Counted from the stretch's first letter, positions 17,001-26,614 are shown. The stretch is DNA of 64,000 bases from VXNE01 sp963668365 (GCA_963668365.1 OY764266.1:930001-994000), one strand, 5' to 3'. Notes: generated by a model from the sequence alone, not told the origin. Numbers and translations: made by a program.

Positions 17001-17110
17001 GGCGCCGTAGAACGGCGCGCAGTGCGGATTCAAGGCGCGGGATGGCAAGTGGGCTTGGGCGGGGGTGAAATGCGGCGCGCCCGAAGGGCCGGCGGATTTC
17101 ATGGCCTTGG
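17001..17110 (+). repeat. Dispersed repeat family (AACGGC...GGGCGGGGGTGAA type), copy 1
   Basis: This region between two divergent genes (16920-17228) matches two other places in the window (40094-40221 on the other strand, and 54144-54250). Shared blocks include AGAACGGC, then a TGC..GAT-CAAGGCGCGGG stretch, then CTTGGGCGGGGGTGAA and finally GG.TTTCATGGC. This copy is the most diverged and lacks the CTAG ends. The rest of the 309-base gap holds no gene I can support; the promoters of both flanking genes must lie in it. Confidence 0.65.
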
Positions 17111-17228
17111 CGGCAAGACCGGCAGGGTGGCGGGACGGGTGGGATGGGCGAAACAGCGGGCCTGGGCGGCGCGTCCTCTCGTGGAGTTGCGGCTGTTCGG
17201 TTAATCTCGCCCCAACCAGGGAGGGACC

Positions 17229-19361
17229 ATGACTGCCGAGACCAACGTTCGCCGCATCATCGAAGCCGCCGCAGCCGCGGGACGCGAAGCGCTGACACCC
17301 GATGAGGCCAAGCGCATCTGCGATGCATACGATATCCCGTCCGCCGCCCAGGGCCTCGCCACTTCAGCATCCGAAGCGGTCGCGATGGCAGAAAAGATGG
17401 GTTTCCCGGTGGCTGCGAAGATCGTATCTCCCGACATCGCCCACAAGACCGACGCCGGCGGCGTGGCGCTCGATATCGGTGATGCGACGGAACTGGAGAG
17501 CGCCTACGACAGGATCCTCGCCAATGCCAGGGTGTTCGACGCGGATGCCGCTGTCGATGGAGTGCTGATACAACGCCAGGTCGAGCGCGCCCAGGACACG
17601 CAGGAAGTGATTGTCGGGGCTGTGACCGACCCGGTCTTCGGCAAACTGGTCGCCTTCGGCCTCGGCGGGGTGTTCGTCGAGGCACTGGGCGACATCACGT
17701 TTCGGCTGGTGCCAGCCGCGGTCGACGAGGCGTCATCGATGCTGGACGATATCGCCGGTTCCGAAGTCCTCAAGGGCGTGCGCGGCGCCGCGGCGGTCGA
17801 TCGCAACGCGCTGGCGGCGCTGATCGCCAATGTGAGCCGGCTGGTCGCCGATTTCCCCGAGATCGCGGAGCTGGATCTGAACCCGGTGTTCGCGAGTTCC
17901 GACGGAGTCCTCGCCGTGGACCACCACATGCAGCTCGGCCCTCCCGCGGAGCCGCGGTACAGGCCGGGGCACGACGCCATGCTCGACGCCATGCGGCGCA
18001 TCATGCAGCCCGACGCCGTGGCGGTCATCGGGGCATCCGCCGAAGAGGGGAAGATCGGCAATTCCGTGATGCGCAACCTGATCGACGGGGGCTATGAAGG
18101 CGCCATCTATCCCGTCCATCCCCGGGCCGAAACGATACTCGACCACGCCTGCTACCCGAGCGTGACCGAGATTCCCGGGGACATCGACATCGCCATCTTC
18201 TGCATACCGGCACCCCTCGTCGCTCGCGTGCTCGCCGATTGCGGCGCGAAGAAGATTCCCGGCGCGGTCCTGATTCCTTCGGGCTTCGCGGAGGTCGGCG
18301 AACACGCCCTGCAGGAGGAAATCGTCGCCGTCGCCCGCGAAAACAACGTGCGGTTGATGGGGCCCAACATCTATGGCTTCTACTACACGCACAAGAACCT
18401 CTGCGCCACGTTCTGCACGCCCTATACGGAGAAGGGCAAGGTGGCTCTGTCGTCCCAGAGCGGCGGCGTCGGCATGGCCATCGTCGGGTTCAGCCGCTCG
18501 GCGAAGATGGGCGTTTCCGCCATCGTCGGCCTCGGCAACAAGGCCGACATCGACGAGGACGACCTGCTGACGTTCTTCGAGCAGGACCCGAACACCGAAG
18601 TCGTCGCCATGCACGTCGAGGACCTGAAGGACGGCCGCGCATTCGCCGAAGTCGCGGCCCGGGTGTCAAAGAAAAAGCCCATCGTCGTGCTGAAGGCCGG
18701 GCGCACCGGCATGGGCGCGCGCGCCGCGAACTCCCACACCGGCGCGCTCGCGGGCGACGACCGTGTCTACGACGCGGTCCTCCGCCAAAGCGGCGTGATC
18801 CGCGCGCATAGTCTCAATGACATGCTCGAGTTCGCGCGCGGACTCCAGGTGCTGCCAACGCCCCAGGGGGAGAATGTCCTCATCCTGACCGGCGCGGGCG
18901 GTTCCGGCGTGTTGCTGTCGGATGCCTGCGCCGACAACGACCTGACGCTGATGCCGATGCCAGCCGACCTCGACGCAGCTTTCCGGGAGTTCATTCCGCC
19001 ATTCGGCGCCGCCGGAAATCCCGTGGACATCACGGGAGGAGAACCGCCCACCACGTACCGCAGCACCATCGACCTCGCACTCAGCGACGAGCGCGTGCAT
19101 GCGCTTGTGCTGGGCTACTGGCACACCATCATCACGCCGCCGATGGTGTTCGCAGAACTGCTCGCCGAAGCCGTCGACGAGGCGCGGGGCAAGGGGATTG
19201 ACAAGCCCGTCGTGGCATCCCTCGTCGGCGATGTCGAGATCGAGGAAGCATGCGACTACCTGATGGAGAGGGACATCCTCGCGTATCCGTACACGGCCGA
19301 AAAACCCGTCGCCGTACTGGGCGCGAAGTACCGGTGGGCACGCGCGGCGGGACTGCTGTGA
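17229..19361 (+). CDS. ADP-forming acyl-CoA synthetase (acetate-CoA ligase family), beta-alpha fusion
   Basis: A single-chain NDP-forming acyl-CoA synthetase that interconverts acyl-CoA + ADP + Pi with acid + CoA + ATP. The order is ATP-grasp (beta) domain first (residues 1-235, with FPVAAKIVSPDIAHKTDAGGV), then the CoA-binding domain (VAVIGASAEEGKIGNSV) and the succinyl-CoA-ligase-like domain. The phosphohistidine is probably the His of AANSHTGALAGDD. The start has GGGAGG upstream. It is divergent from the TPP acyl-CoA lyase; together they could handle a two- or few-carbon acyl-CoA, with this enzyme capturing ATP. The true substrate is unknown. Confidence 0.88.
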   Translation: MTAETNVRRIIEAAAAAGREALTPDEAKRICDAYDIPSAAQGLATSASEAVAMAEKMGFPVAAKIVSPDIAHKTDAGGVALDIGDATELESAYDRILANARVFDADAAVDGVLIQRQVERAQDTQEVIVGAVTDPVFGKLVAFGLGGVFVEALGDITFRLVPAAVDEASSMLDDIAGSEVLKGVRGAAAVDRNALAALIANVSRLVADFPEIAELDLNPVFASSDGVLAVDHHMQLGPPAEPRYRPGHDAMLDAMRRIMQPDAVAVIGASAEEGKIGNSVMRNLIDGGYEGAIYPVHPRAETILDHACYPSVTEIPGDIDIAIFCIPAPLVARVLADCGAKKIPGAVLIPSGFAEVGEHALQEEIVAVARENNVRLMGPNIYGFYYTHKNLCATFCTPYTEKGKVALSSQSGGVGMAIVGFSRSAKMGVSAIVGLGNKADIDEDDLLTFFEQDPNTEVVAMHVEDLKDGRAFAEVAARVSKKKPIVVLKAGRTGMGARAANSHTGALAGDDRVYDAVLRQSGVIRAHSLNDMLEFARGLQVLPTPQGENVLILTGAGGSGVLLSDACADNDLTLMPMPADLDAAFREFIPPFGAAGNPVDITGGEPPTTYRSTIDLALSDERVHALVLGYWHTIITPPMVFAELLAEAVDEARGKGIDKPVVASLVGDVEIEEACDYLMERDILAYPYTAEKPVAVLGAKYRWARAAGLL

Positions 19362-19407
19362 CCGCGAGTCGGCACTGAGCGCGAGTCAGAGAGTTGTCCA
19401 ACGCTAG

Positions 19408-19803
19408 ATGAGCCTGGAGGTTCCGGTCTGGTCGATCATTCGGAGGATGATCGTGACGCTACAGACCGAACGGCTCCGCACGGTGGAGCAGATCTAGGCC
19501 TTCCTTGGCGGCAACGCGGAGGTGGACTTCAAGCCCGAGGGCCGGGAGGCCGCGTACGGGTTCGCGCGCCGGCTTCTTGAACTCGGTGCCGTTCCGCGCG
19601 AAGCTGCGGCGGACGCGGTGCACATCGCCATCGCCGTGACCAACGGCGCCGAGTACCTGGTGACGTGGAACTTCCGTCACATCGCCAATGCGGCCATGAG
19701 AGTACGGATTGAACGGGCATGCCGGGAGGCGGGCTACGAACCGCCGGTGATCTGCACACCGAACGAACTGATGGAGACTGGATATGCGGACAAAGGAGAC
19801 TGA
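19408..19803 (+). pseudogene. PIN-domain (VapC-like) toxin, decayed
   Basis: The frame runs from ATG 19408 but has an in-frame TAG at 19495-19497 (context EQI-stop-AFLGG, probably a former CAG). From a GTG at 19522 the rest is open and resembles the second half of a PIN-domain ribonuclease: ADAVHIAIAVTNGAEYLVTWN, with the Asp-Ala-x-His pattern and the TWNFRHIANA loop, then a predicted substrate edge. The N-terminal Asp-bearing strand of a PIN domain is not recognisable. An antitoxin-like gene overlaps its 3' end. It is probably non-functional, although a short product could be made from GTG 19522. Confidence 0.65.
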
Positions 19804-19978
19804 TCCGATCATCGCCGAAGTACGGGCGGTCCGGGACGGGTTCGCTGCGCGCGCCGACTACGACGTGGGTGCCATCTTCCAGCGGATCCGCGAAATGCAG
19901 GACGAGTCCGGGCGCGAGTACATCACGTATCCCGCTCGCCGGATCGTCGAGGGCTCCGATCAGTCGCTGGCCGTCTGA
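19784..19978 (+). CDS. Antitoxin-like small protein
   Basis: A 64-residue protein beginning MRTKETDPIIAEVRAVRD and ending GREYITYPARRIVEGSDQSLAV. It overlaps the 3' end of the PIN toxin remnant by 20 bases, an arrangement I recognise from PIN toxin-antitoxin modules where the antitoxin follows the toxin. No ribbon-helix-helix motif is obvious; the centre (YDVGAIFQRIREMQDE) is predicted helical. It appears intact while its toxin is broken. Confidence 0.65.
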   Translation: MRTKETDPIIAEVRAVRDGFAARADYDVGAIFQRIREMQDESGREYITYPARRIVEGSDQSLAV

Positions 19979-20100
19979 GCGGTGCGCGATCGCTGTTGAC
20001 GTGGGGCCAAGGCGAGTTCGCGGACCTCGCGCGCGATGACCAAGGGCATCCGGTGCGCGCGGCGCGTCTTCATGCGCTCGGCGGGGACCGTCCAATAACT

Positions 20101-21882
20101 TCAGGAGCTACCCCGAAACCTCCCGGAACGCCTGCTTCGAGGGCCGCGCCCACCGCCGGCGAAGGGATTTGGCCGCCGTTGCTGGCGCTCCCTGAAGCGG
20201 CCCACGCGGCACAGGGCTTCGATTTCCCGGCTGACCGGCGGACATTCGCCGCAGATGAGGCTCGCGATCCATTCGCCGGCGAGCGCCGACGATGCGACGC
20301 CTATGGATCCATGACCGGTGCTGACATAGGTATTCGGGCCTGCCCTGCCGATTACCGGCGTACGATCCGAGGTTACGGCACGAACTCCCCTGAAGAGGCT
20401 CCTCGACGCGCCCGGCGCGCGACCGAAGAGCTTTCGGAACCGCGCGGCGTTGGCTTCGGTGGCCTCCCCCGGGGGCCACGGCCGATATTCGTAGGTCGCG
20501 CCGACCCAGCAGAATCGGCCCGCAGGCCTGGCGTAGCCATCCGCAAGCACGGGCAGGCGCAACTGGCCATCGTCAAACATGTCGGCCTGACCCGCGAGCG
20601 GCGCGACTTCGAGCTCTGGCAGGTATTCGGTGATTCCCGAGCCATTCGCAAGGATCCTGATGCCGCCCTCGGGCTCGCCGGATGTGACGCGTATTCGTGG
20701 ATGGTCGAGCAGGGACCTGCATAGCGCCGCCCCATCGATGGAGGCACCCGAAGGGAAGTACAGGCCGTCCTCGGCGATATCGATTCCGGCGAGGTCAGAA
20801 GCTTCGCGCCGAGATACCCGTTCCACCCAACCCGACGGCAGGACACTACCCAATGCATGCAAACGCTCGGGATCGGCATTGGGTCCCGGTAGCTGCAGCG
20901 CTCCAGTCGAGGTGACGCCGTCGCACCCCGAGTAGAACCAGGTCGCGTACGCGTATGCATGGGCGCGCAGCGAAGCCCCGGCGCTGCCATCGTTCAGCAG
21001 GCGCGCATGCAGGACTGCGCCGGGGATCGCGGAAGCGCCGTGGGCGACCGCCGCGTCATGCGCGGTCACTTCGACGTTTCTTTCCGCCAGAGCTCGAGCG
21101 ACCGAGCATCCCGCCAGGCCGGCGCCGACGACCGAAACGGCATGCGGCGGGGATGGCGGCGATATCGGGTCGCCGGGGATCACGCCAACGACAGTGTGCC
21201 GCTTGTGACCATGCTGATCGACGCGGGTCACGTCGAATCCGGCCGTCGCGAGCGCGCGCCTGACGACGCCGGCGGCCGTGAAAGTCGTCACCGTCGTCCC
21301 GGCGCCGGAGAGTCGCGCGATGGCGGCGCACGTCTCTTGTGCCCAGATGGCGGGGCTGCGGGGCGGAGCGAAGCCATCGAGAAACCAGGCATCGACGGCG
21401 CGCGAAGTCCCGGCCTCGAGATCGGCCAACCCGGCAGGGGCATCGCCGAAGTAAAGCGAAAGGCAGACGCGTCCACCCGCCAGGCGGCGGCGGTGCCAGC
21501 CGGAAATGCCCGGCGGCAAGACCCGCGACAACTCGCGATGCAGGGGTAACCCGGAACATCCGGCGGCGCGCGCGATATCACCAGCCGAAGGGGGCGCGTG
21601 TTCGAAGGCGATATAGTGCAACCGACCGCCGGAACGCCTGAGGAACCGCTCCCCGACGACGGCGAAGTTGAGCCCCGTGCCGAACCCGAGTTCTCCAATC
21701 GTGAAGGCGGCAGCCGAGCGGAAACGCTCGTCCAGCCTTGCCGGAGCGATGAAGACGCGCAACGTTTCGTCCGGACCGTCGACGTCATGGTAGATGTCGC
21801 CTTCATCGAGAGACGCCGGCCGCGCGCCTTCCCATCGCAACGCGGCGGGGTCCAGAGTCCGGTGGACCGGAGCTTCATCCAC
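20101..21882 (-). CDS. mnmC: Bifunctional tRNA mnm5s2U34 biosynthesis protein MnmC
   Basis: This makes the last two steps of 5-methylaminomethyl-2-thiouridine at tRNA position 34. The N-terminal half (to about residue 240) is the MnmD methyltransferase (GELGFGTGLNF, WFLDGFAPPRSPAIW); the C-terminal half is the FAD-dependent MnmC1 oxidase (VSVVGAGLAGCSVARALAE, then FRGVRAVTSDRTPVIG). GTG 21882 is chosen because AGGA sits ten bases upstream; a TTG nine bases earlier is the alternative but is directly against that AGGA. The last 35 residues are Arg/Gly-rich and probably disordered. Confidence 0.93.
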   Translation of the reverse strand: MDEAPVHRTLDPAALRWEGARPASLDEGDIYHDVDGPDETLRVFIAPARLDERFRSAAAFTIGELGFGTGLNFAVVGERFLRRSGGRLHYIAFEHAPPSAGDIARAAGCSGLPLHRELSRVLPPGISGWHRRRLAGGRVCLSLYFGDAPAGLADLEAGTSRAVDAWFLDGFAPPRSPAIWAQETCAAIARLSGAGTTVTTFTAAGVVRRALATAGFDVTRVDQHGHKRHTVVGVIPGDPISPPSPPHAVSVVGAGLAGCSVARALAERNVEVTAHDAAVAHGASAIPGAVLHARLLNDGSAGASLRAHAYAYATWFYSGCDGVTSTGALQLPGPNADPERLHALGSVLPSGWVERVSRREASDLAGIDIAEDGLYFPSGASIDGAALCRSLLDHPRIRVTSGEPEGGIRILANGSGITEYLPELEVAPLAGQADMFDDGQLRLPVLADGYARPAGRFCWVGATYEYRPWPPGEATEANAARFRKLFGRAPGASRSLFRGVRAVTSDRTPVIGRAGPNTYVSTGHGSIGVASSALAGEWIASLICGECPPVSREIEALCRVGRFRERQQRRPNPFAGGGRGPRSRRSGRFRGSS

Positions 21883-22139
21883 GACGCCCAATCCTAAGCA
21901 CAGCGTTTACCGGACCGAGATCGTACTCTCATGCGCTCGACTTGTGACGGGCAGGTCCCGACAGCAGGGAATCGCCCGGTCAGGGGTCGTCTTGACGCAC
22001 CGACAGGGCACCGTACAGAATCCGACATTCCCATCGCACGACAAGACGCAAAAGTGGTATCTTTCGCCGTCCGCCGTCGTGGGACCGCAGCGTCCCGGCC
22101 GACCGCGAACAACGAGAATTATTTGAGGGGGTCAACCTG

Positions 22140-23348
22140 GTGAACCTGGCGGATTGGTGGTACGGCATCGTCGGCTTTTCGATACCGGTCATGGTCGTCT
22201 ATATGCTGGCCATGTGCCACATCACTCTCGTCTCCGTAACCATCTACCTGCACCGGCACTCCGCGCACCGGGCCCTGGAACTGCATCCGGCGGCGCAACA
22301 CTTCTTCCGTTTCTGGCTATGGCTGACGACGGGCATGTCGACCAAGGTCTGGACGGCGGTTCACCGCAAGCACCATGCTCTGACCGAAACCGAAGACGAT
22401 CCCCACAGCCCACAGATCCACGGCCTTGCCCCCATACTCTTCCGGGGTGCCGAGTACTACCGCGACGCCATCACCGACGAGACGCTTGAGAAGTACGGCA
22501 GGGGCACGCCCAGCGATTGGCTCGAACTGAACCTCTACGGACCCCACTCCATGATGGGCATCGCTTCCCTCGCGGTACTCGACGTGCTGTTGTTCGGCAC
22601 GCTCGGCGCCACCGTGTGGGCTCTGCAGATGATGTGCATTCCCTTTCTTGCCGCCGGCGTCGTCAACGGTGTCGGTCACTACTGGGGCTATCGGAACTTC
22701 GAGTGTCCCGACGCCTCGCGCAATGTCGTGCCGTGGGCGATCCTCATCTGCGGCGAAGAACTGCACAACAACCATCACACCTATCCCAACTCGGCAAAGC
22801 TCTCCGTCAAGCCCTGGGAATTCGACATGGGCTGGGCCTGGATTCGCCTTCTGCAAAGACTGGGTTTGGCCAAGCCGCTCTACACGGGTCCCAAGGTCGC
22901 GCGCGCGGACGGCAAGACATCCATCGACATGGATACCACCTGGGCCGTATTGAACGACCGATTCCGGGTCATGGCCCGTTACGCGGAAGAAGTGGTCGCG
23001 CCCCTGGTCAAGCAGGAACGCAAACACGCTGACGCCTTTACCCGGCGCCTGCTCAGGCGTTCCAAGCACATCCTCTGTCGCCACGACACGTTGGTGAACG
23101 AACGCCAGCGGCGGCATATCTCCAAGGTCGTCGGCGCAAGCCCGAAATTGAAGACCATCTACGAAAAGCGGCTGGAACTCGCCCAGTTGTGGTCCGAGAA
23201 GGGCCGCGGCGCCGAGCTTATGGAAGCCTTCCGCACTTGGTGCGCCGAGGCGGAGGAAACCGGTATCCAGGCGCTCAGCGACTTCGTCAGAGATCTCAAG
23301 TCGTATACGACGCCCACGCCGGCCCGCGCACACATTTCCGACAACTGA
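22140..23348 (+). CDS. Membrane fatty acid (acyl) desaturase
   Basis: An inner-membrane di-iron desaturase that introduces a double bond, probably delta-9, into acyl chains. The three histidine boxes are present: HRHSAH, HRKHH and HNNHH, in the spacing of the stearoyl-CoA/acyl-lipid desaturase family, with hydrophobic helices between them. GTG 22140 is preceded by GAGGGGG. After about residue 265 there is a charged, helical cytosolic extension of some 135 residues (VVAPLVKQERKHADAFTRRL and onward), longer than minimal desaturases; similar tails occur in Pseudomonas desaturases. It converges on argS. Likely role: membrane fluidity. Confidence 0.9.
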   Translation: MNLADWWYGIVGFSIPVMVVYMLAMCHITLVSVTIYLHRHSAHRALELHPAAQHFFRFWLWLTTGMSTKVWTAVHRKHHALTETEDDPHSPQIHGLAPILFRGAEYYRDAITDETLEKYGRGTPSDWLELNLYGPHSMMGIASLAVLDVLLFGTLGATVWALQMMCIPFLAAGVVNGVGHYWGYRNFECPDASRNVVPWAILICGEELHNNHHTYPNSAKLSVKPWEFDMGWAWIRLLQRLGLAKPLYTGPKVARADGKTSIDMDTTWAVLNDRFRVMARYAEEVVAPLVKQERKHADAFTRRLLRRSKHILCRHDTLVNERQRRHISKVVGASPKLKTIYEKRLELAQLWSEKGRGAELMEAFRTWCAEAEETGIQALSDFVRDLKSYTTPTPARAHISDN

Positions 23349-23399
23349 CGGCCCGCCGCACGACCTGAGCGCAAGCCCGGCTCGTCCCGGCTCGCGGGA

Positions 23400-25079
23400 C
23401 TACATTCTTTCGACTGTCCCTATGCCCAACAGGCCCAATCCCTTTCTCAAGGTCTCCCCGGTCAGGGCGCAGAGCTTCAGGCGATGATCGCGCACCGGTG
23501 CGGGGGCACTGAGAACCGGGCAGGTCTCGTAGAACCTCGTGAAGTCTCCCGCCAGACCATGCAGATAGCCGGTCAGGTAGTGCGGCAAGGCCTCGCTCGC
23601 CACCTGCTCCAACGTCTCCTGGAACCGTAGCAGGGAGACGCCGAGCCGACGTTCCGTCTCGTTCGAGATGGCGGGAGCTTCGGTCAGGCATCGCGGATCG
23701 ATCCCGCCGCGCCGGAACAGGCTCCGAATGCGCGCATGGGCATACTGCAGGTACAGCGCCGTGTTGCCGTCGAAGTTCAGCATCGCATCCCAGTCGAAGA
23801 CGTAGTCGCTCGCCCGGTGCTTCGAGACATCGGCGTACTTGACCGCGCCGATGCCGACGACGCGGGCGATACGATCCGCTTCCTCGCCGTCGAGTTCCGG
23901 GGTCTTTTTCGTCACCAGGGCCCGCGCGCGACGCACCGCTTCGTCAAGCAGGTCCCCGAGCTTTACAACATCGCCCGAGCGGGTCTTGAAGGGCCTGTTG
24001 TCGCGCCCCAGGATCGCGCCGAATGGATGATGCTCCAGCTTGCATGTCTCCCGCGCAAACCCCGCCTTCCTGGCAACCGCGAAGAGCTGGCGAAAGTGCA
24101 GGGACTGTCGCGAGTCGACGAAGTACAGTATTCGATCCGCACGGTAGTGCTCCGAACGGTAGCGCACCGCCGCGAGATCCGTGGTCGCGTACAGGTAGCC
24201 GCCGTCGCGCTTCTGCACGATCAACGGCGTTTCGAGTTCGTCGAGGAACACGCACTTCGCGCCGTCGTCCACCGTGACCAGGCCGGCGCTTTCGAGATCG
24301 GCGACGACACTCGGCAGATCGTCGTTGTAGCGGCTCTCCGCATCGAGGTCCTCATCGCCCAGCGTGATGTCCAGGATCTCGTACACCGAACGGCAATGCG
24401 CCAGGGAGATATCTATGAAGCGCCGCCAATATGCGCGCACCTGCTCGTCCCCCCGCTGCAGGGCGACCACCGCGCGGCGCGCGCGGTCCGCGAAATCGTT
24501 GTCCGAGTCGAAACGCCTGCGCGCCTGCGCGTAGAACACCTCCAGGTCCTTGAGCTCCGGCGCGGTTTCCCGCGCATCCTCGAGATGGGCTACCAGCATG
24601 CCGAACTGCGTGCCCCAGTCTCCCACGTGATTCTGTCGAATCACATGGTGGCCAAGCGCCTCGAGAATGCGTGCCATGGCATCCCCGATCGTCGTCCGCA
24701 AGTGCCCCACGTGCATTTCCTTGGCGAGGTTTGGAGCGGAGTAGTCCACGACGATCCTCTCGGGATGCGCGGTTCGCTCGATCTCGAAGCTGCCGAGGTG
24801 TGCGCTGACAAACGCGGGAGACAGCGTGATGTTGACGAAGCCGGGACCGGCGACCGCCAGGGTCTCGGCGAAATCCACATCTCCCAACGCTTCCACGACG
24901 CCTTCGGCGAGCCTGCGCGGTTGGGTTCGGGCTGTCCTGGCAGCCGCCATGGCGCCATTCGCCTGGTAGTCGCCAAACTCGGGACGCGTGGCAACGCCTA
25001 TCATCGGCTCGGCGCCAGCAACGCCAGCCGCCTCGAACGCCGCCTCGATGCGCCCGTGCAGGAACGATCGGAGATTCAT
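23400..25079 (-). CDS. argS: Arginyl-tRNA synthetase
   Basis: A class I aminoacyl-tRNA synthetase that charges tRNA-Arg; it needs the tRNA bound before activation of arginine. Features: the N-terminal Add1 domain (EFGDYQANGAM), the HIGH motif as HVGH at 123-126 (YSAPNLAKEMHVGHLR), and the DALR anticodon-binding C-terminus. The start MNLRSFLHGR is fixed by the ATGA overlap with the stop of the upstream cold-shock gene, so the two are translationally coupled. At 559 residues it is of normal size. It converges on the desaturase. Confidence 0.96.
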   Translation of the reverse strand: MNLRSFLHGRIEAAFEAAGVAGAEPMIGVATRPEFGDYQANGAMAAARTARTQPRRLAEGVVEALGDVDFAETLAVAGPGFVNITLSPAFVSAHLGSFEIERTAHPERIVVDYSAPNLAKEMHVGHLRTTIGDAMARILEALGHHVIRQNHVGDWGTQFGMLVAHLEDARETAPELKDLEVFYAQARRRFDSDNDFADRARRAVVALQRGDEQVRAYWRRFIDISLAHCRSVYEILDITLGDEDLDAESRYNDDLPSVVADLESAGLVTVDDGAKCVFLDELETPLIVQKRDGGYLYATTDLAAVRYRSEHYRADRILYFVDSRQSLHFRQLFAVARKAGFARETCKLEHHPFGAILGRDNRPFKTRSGDVVKLGDLLDEAVRRARALVTKKTPELDGEEADRIARVVGIGAVKYADVSKHRASDYVFDWDAMLNFDGNTALYLQYAHARIRSLFRRGGIDPRCLTEAPAISNETERRLGVSLLRFQETLEQVASEALPHYLTGYLHGLAGDFTRFYETCPVLSAPAPVRDHRLKLCALTGETLRKGLGLLGIGTVERM

Positions 25080-25573
25080 TCGTCGTGGGTGGAGACTTCC
25101 TCCGCCCGCCAACCCCGGCTACGTTCCACGGCCACAAACGTGACGCGCGCGCCTTCGCGCAACTCCCGGTCGCCGGTGCCGTCGTCCCGAATGCTTCGGC
25201 GATGCACGAAGACGTCGCCGCCGACATCCCGGATGATGAATCCGAACCCCTTCGTGGGATCGAACCACTTGACGACGCCGCTTTCGCGCTCCCCGCGGGT
25301 TTCGCGCTCCCCCCGGGGTTCCCGCTCCCCCCGGGGTTCCCGCTCCCGACGGGGCTCCCGTCTCGCGCGGGGCCGGCGCCCCTTCCTGGGCGCCGGTTCC
25401 TCGCGCCTGCCCATCCTCGCAACCGCAAGGGCGGTGACCAGACAGGAAATGAAGGTCAGCACAAGGAGCCCCACGTAGTTGCCTGGGAGCACGCGATGGG
25501 AGATTTCGGTAACAAGCGCCGCCGCGAGGGCAGCAATTGCGATAGCAGAGAGAAAGACAGTGGAACGCTTCAT
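25076..25573 (-). CDS. Membrane-anchored cold-shock-domain protein
   Basis: A 165-residue protein of unusual layout. Residues 4-22 and 33-52 are hydrophobic helices; residues 55-97 are an Arg/Glu-rich linker made of repeated EREPRGEREPRGERET-type units; residues 98-160 are a cold-shock domain (GVVKWFDPTKGFGFI, with RNP1 KGFGFI and RNP2 DVFVHRR). The nucleic-acid-binding domain would therefore be tethered at the inner membrane, facing the cytoplasm. It is the first gene of a unit with argS (ATGA overlap), as in some Pseudomonas relatives. The linker is encoded by a GC-rich tandem repeat that could vary in length. Confidence 0.8.
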   Translation of the reverse strand: MKRSTVFLSAIAIAALAAALVTEISHRVLPGNYVGLLVLTFISCLVTALAVARMGRREEPAPRKGRRPRARREPRREREPRGEREPRGERETRGERESGVVKWFDPTKGFGFIIRDVGGDVFVHRRSIRDDGTGDRELREGARVTFVAVERSRGWRAEEVSTHDE

Positions 25574-26614
25574 GACAATCGACGCGTCGGTGAGGATGTG
25601 TCGGCCAATGATAGCGCGGGACGGCCGAACGGACCGCCCGCCCCGTTCGGGCAGGGGCAGAACAGCGCCGGGCTGGCCCTACCCATGCCCCATAAGGGGC
25701 ACGGGGCTTTGTCGTTGTTGATGACGTTTCAGGGTTGTTACTCCGTGGCAAGCCGATATCCGATACACATGTCGACGAGGATGGCGTCCTCGACAACGAC
25801 CGCCCCGTCCTGGCCGCGTTCCTGTCCCGCCGGGCCATCAATGGCCGGAACCTCGGTTCCGGCCGTCGTCAACCTCCCCGACGCCGTGTCACCCGCAAGG
25901 GCCGCAGCGCAGCGGAGGAGGCGCGTCAGCGCCTTGACACGGTGGCGGCGGTGGCGTTCCCGGTTTCCACGCCACATCTGCGCGGCAAGCGGATTCCGCG
26001 GCAAGCGCCCGACTAGGCGCCCCGGTCTTCATCCTTGTTCCGTACGAAGCGCACCAGCCGCGCCGAGCCATGCGCCGACTCCACCGCCCATCCCCCCGAC
26101 CGGCAGATATGCGATGCCGGATGCTCGTGCCACCCGGCCGTCGTCCGTCCACCAGGCCTCCGACGCCGCAGCCACGGGAAGGTCGTGCCGCGCCAGTTCC
26201 CCGATCCGTTGGAACGGAAGTGTGCAGAACGCTCCCGACACACCGGTCAGGTACCCGGCCAGGGTCTGCCGTACTAATTCCACGCCACACTCCAACACGG
26301 CGACTGGCATCCACTCGTCCATCATCCATGCGCTGCAATCGACGTTCAACCACGCCGACGAGGCGTTCGCAAACTAGGACGCGATTCCCTCGACACGGCG
26401 CTCCGATCGACGCGGAGTTCGGCGAGCCGCTCAGGCGAGCCGCCCCGACAGCCCTGAAACTGCGACGCGCTTCCGCTACGCTTTACGGGCGTGGTCGCAT
26501 CCGGTCGCAAAACGGGTCGCCACGGTGCCCGCGTTCCCGCAGCCGAACCAGTAATCGCGCTCGTACGCGTTCAGCGTTGTCTGTTGTTACGGGTTTTGTG
26601 GCACAATCGTCAAC
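25574..26614. other. About 1 kb without a firmly supported gene
   Basis: No recognised gene. On the minus strand two open stretches could be pieces of one decayed coding sequence: 26029-26349 (containing SAWMMDEWMPVAVLECGVEL and HDLPVAAASEAWWTDDG) and 25738-26004 (ending AILVDMCIGYRLATE), in different frames. The first looks protein-like but matches nothing I know. A short hairpin GCCCCATAAGGGGC is present near 25688-25701. Promoters of the cold-shock/argS unit and of the rightward unknown genes must lie at its two ends. Confidence 0.4.

Noticed and set aside
25688..25701. Terminator of the cold-shock/argS unit
   Set aside because: The hairpin lies upstream of that leftward unit, not downstream, and has no T-run on either strand.
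25085..26377. A 430-codon plus-strand frame across argS/cold-shock and the gap
   Set aside because: Its first half is antisense to argS and the cold-shock gene, and the rest is low-complexity Pro/Arg; no protein-like segments.
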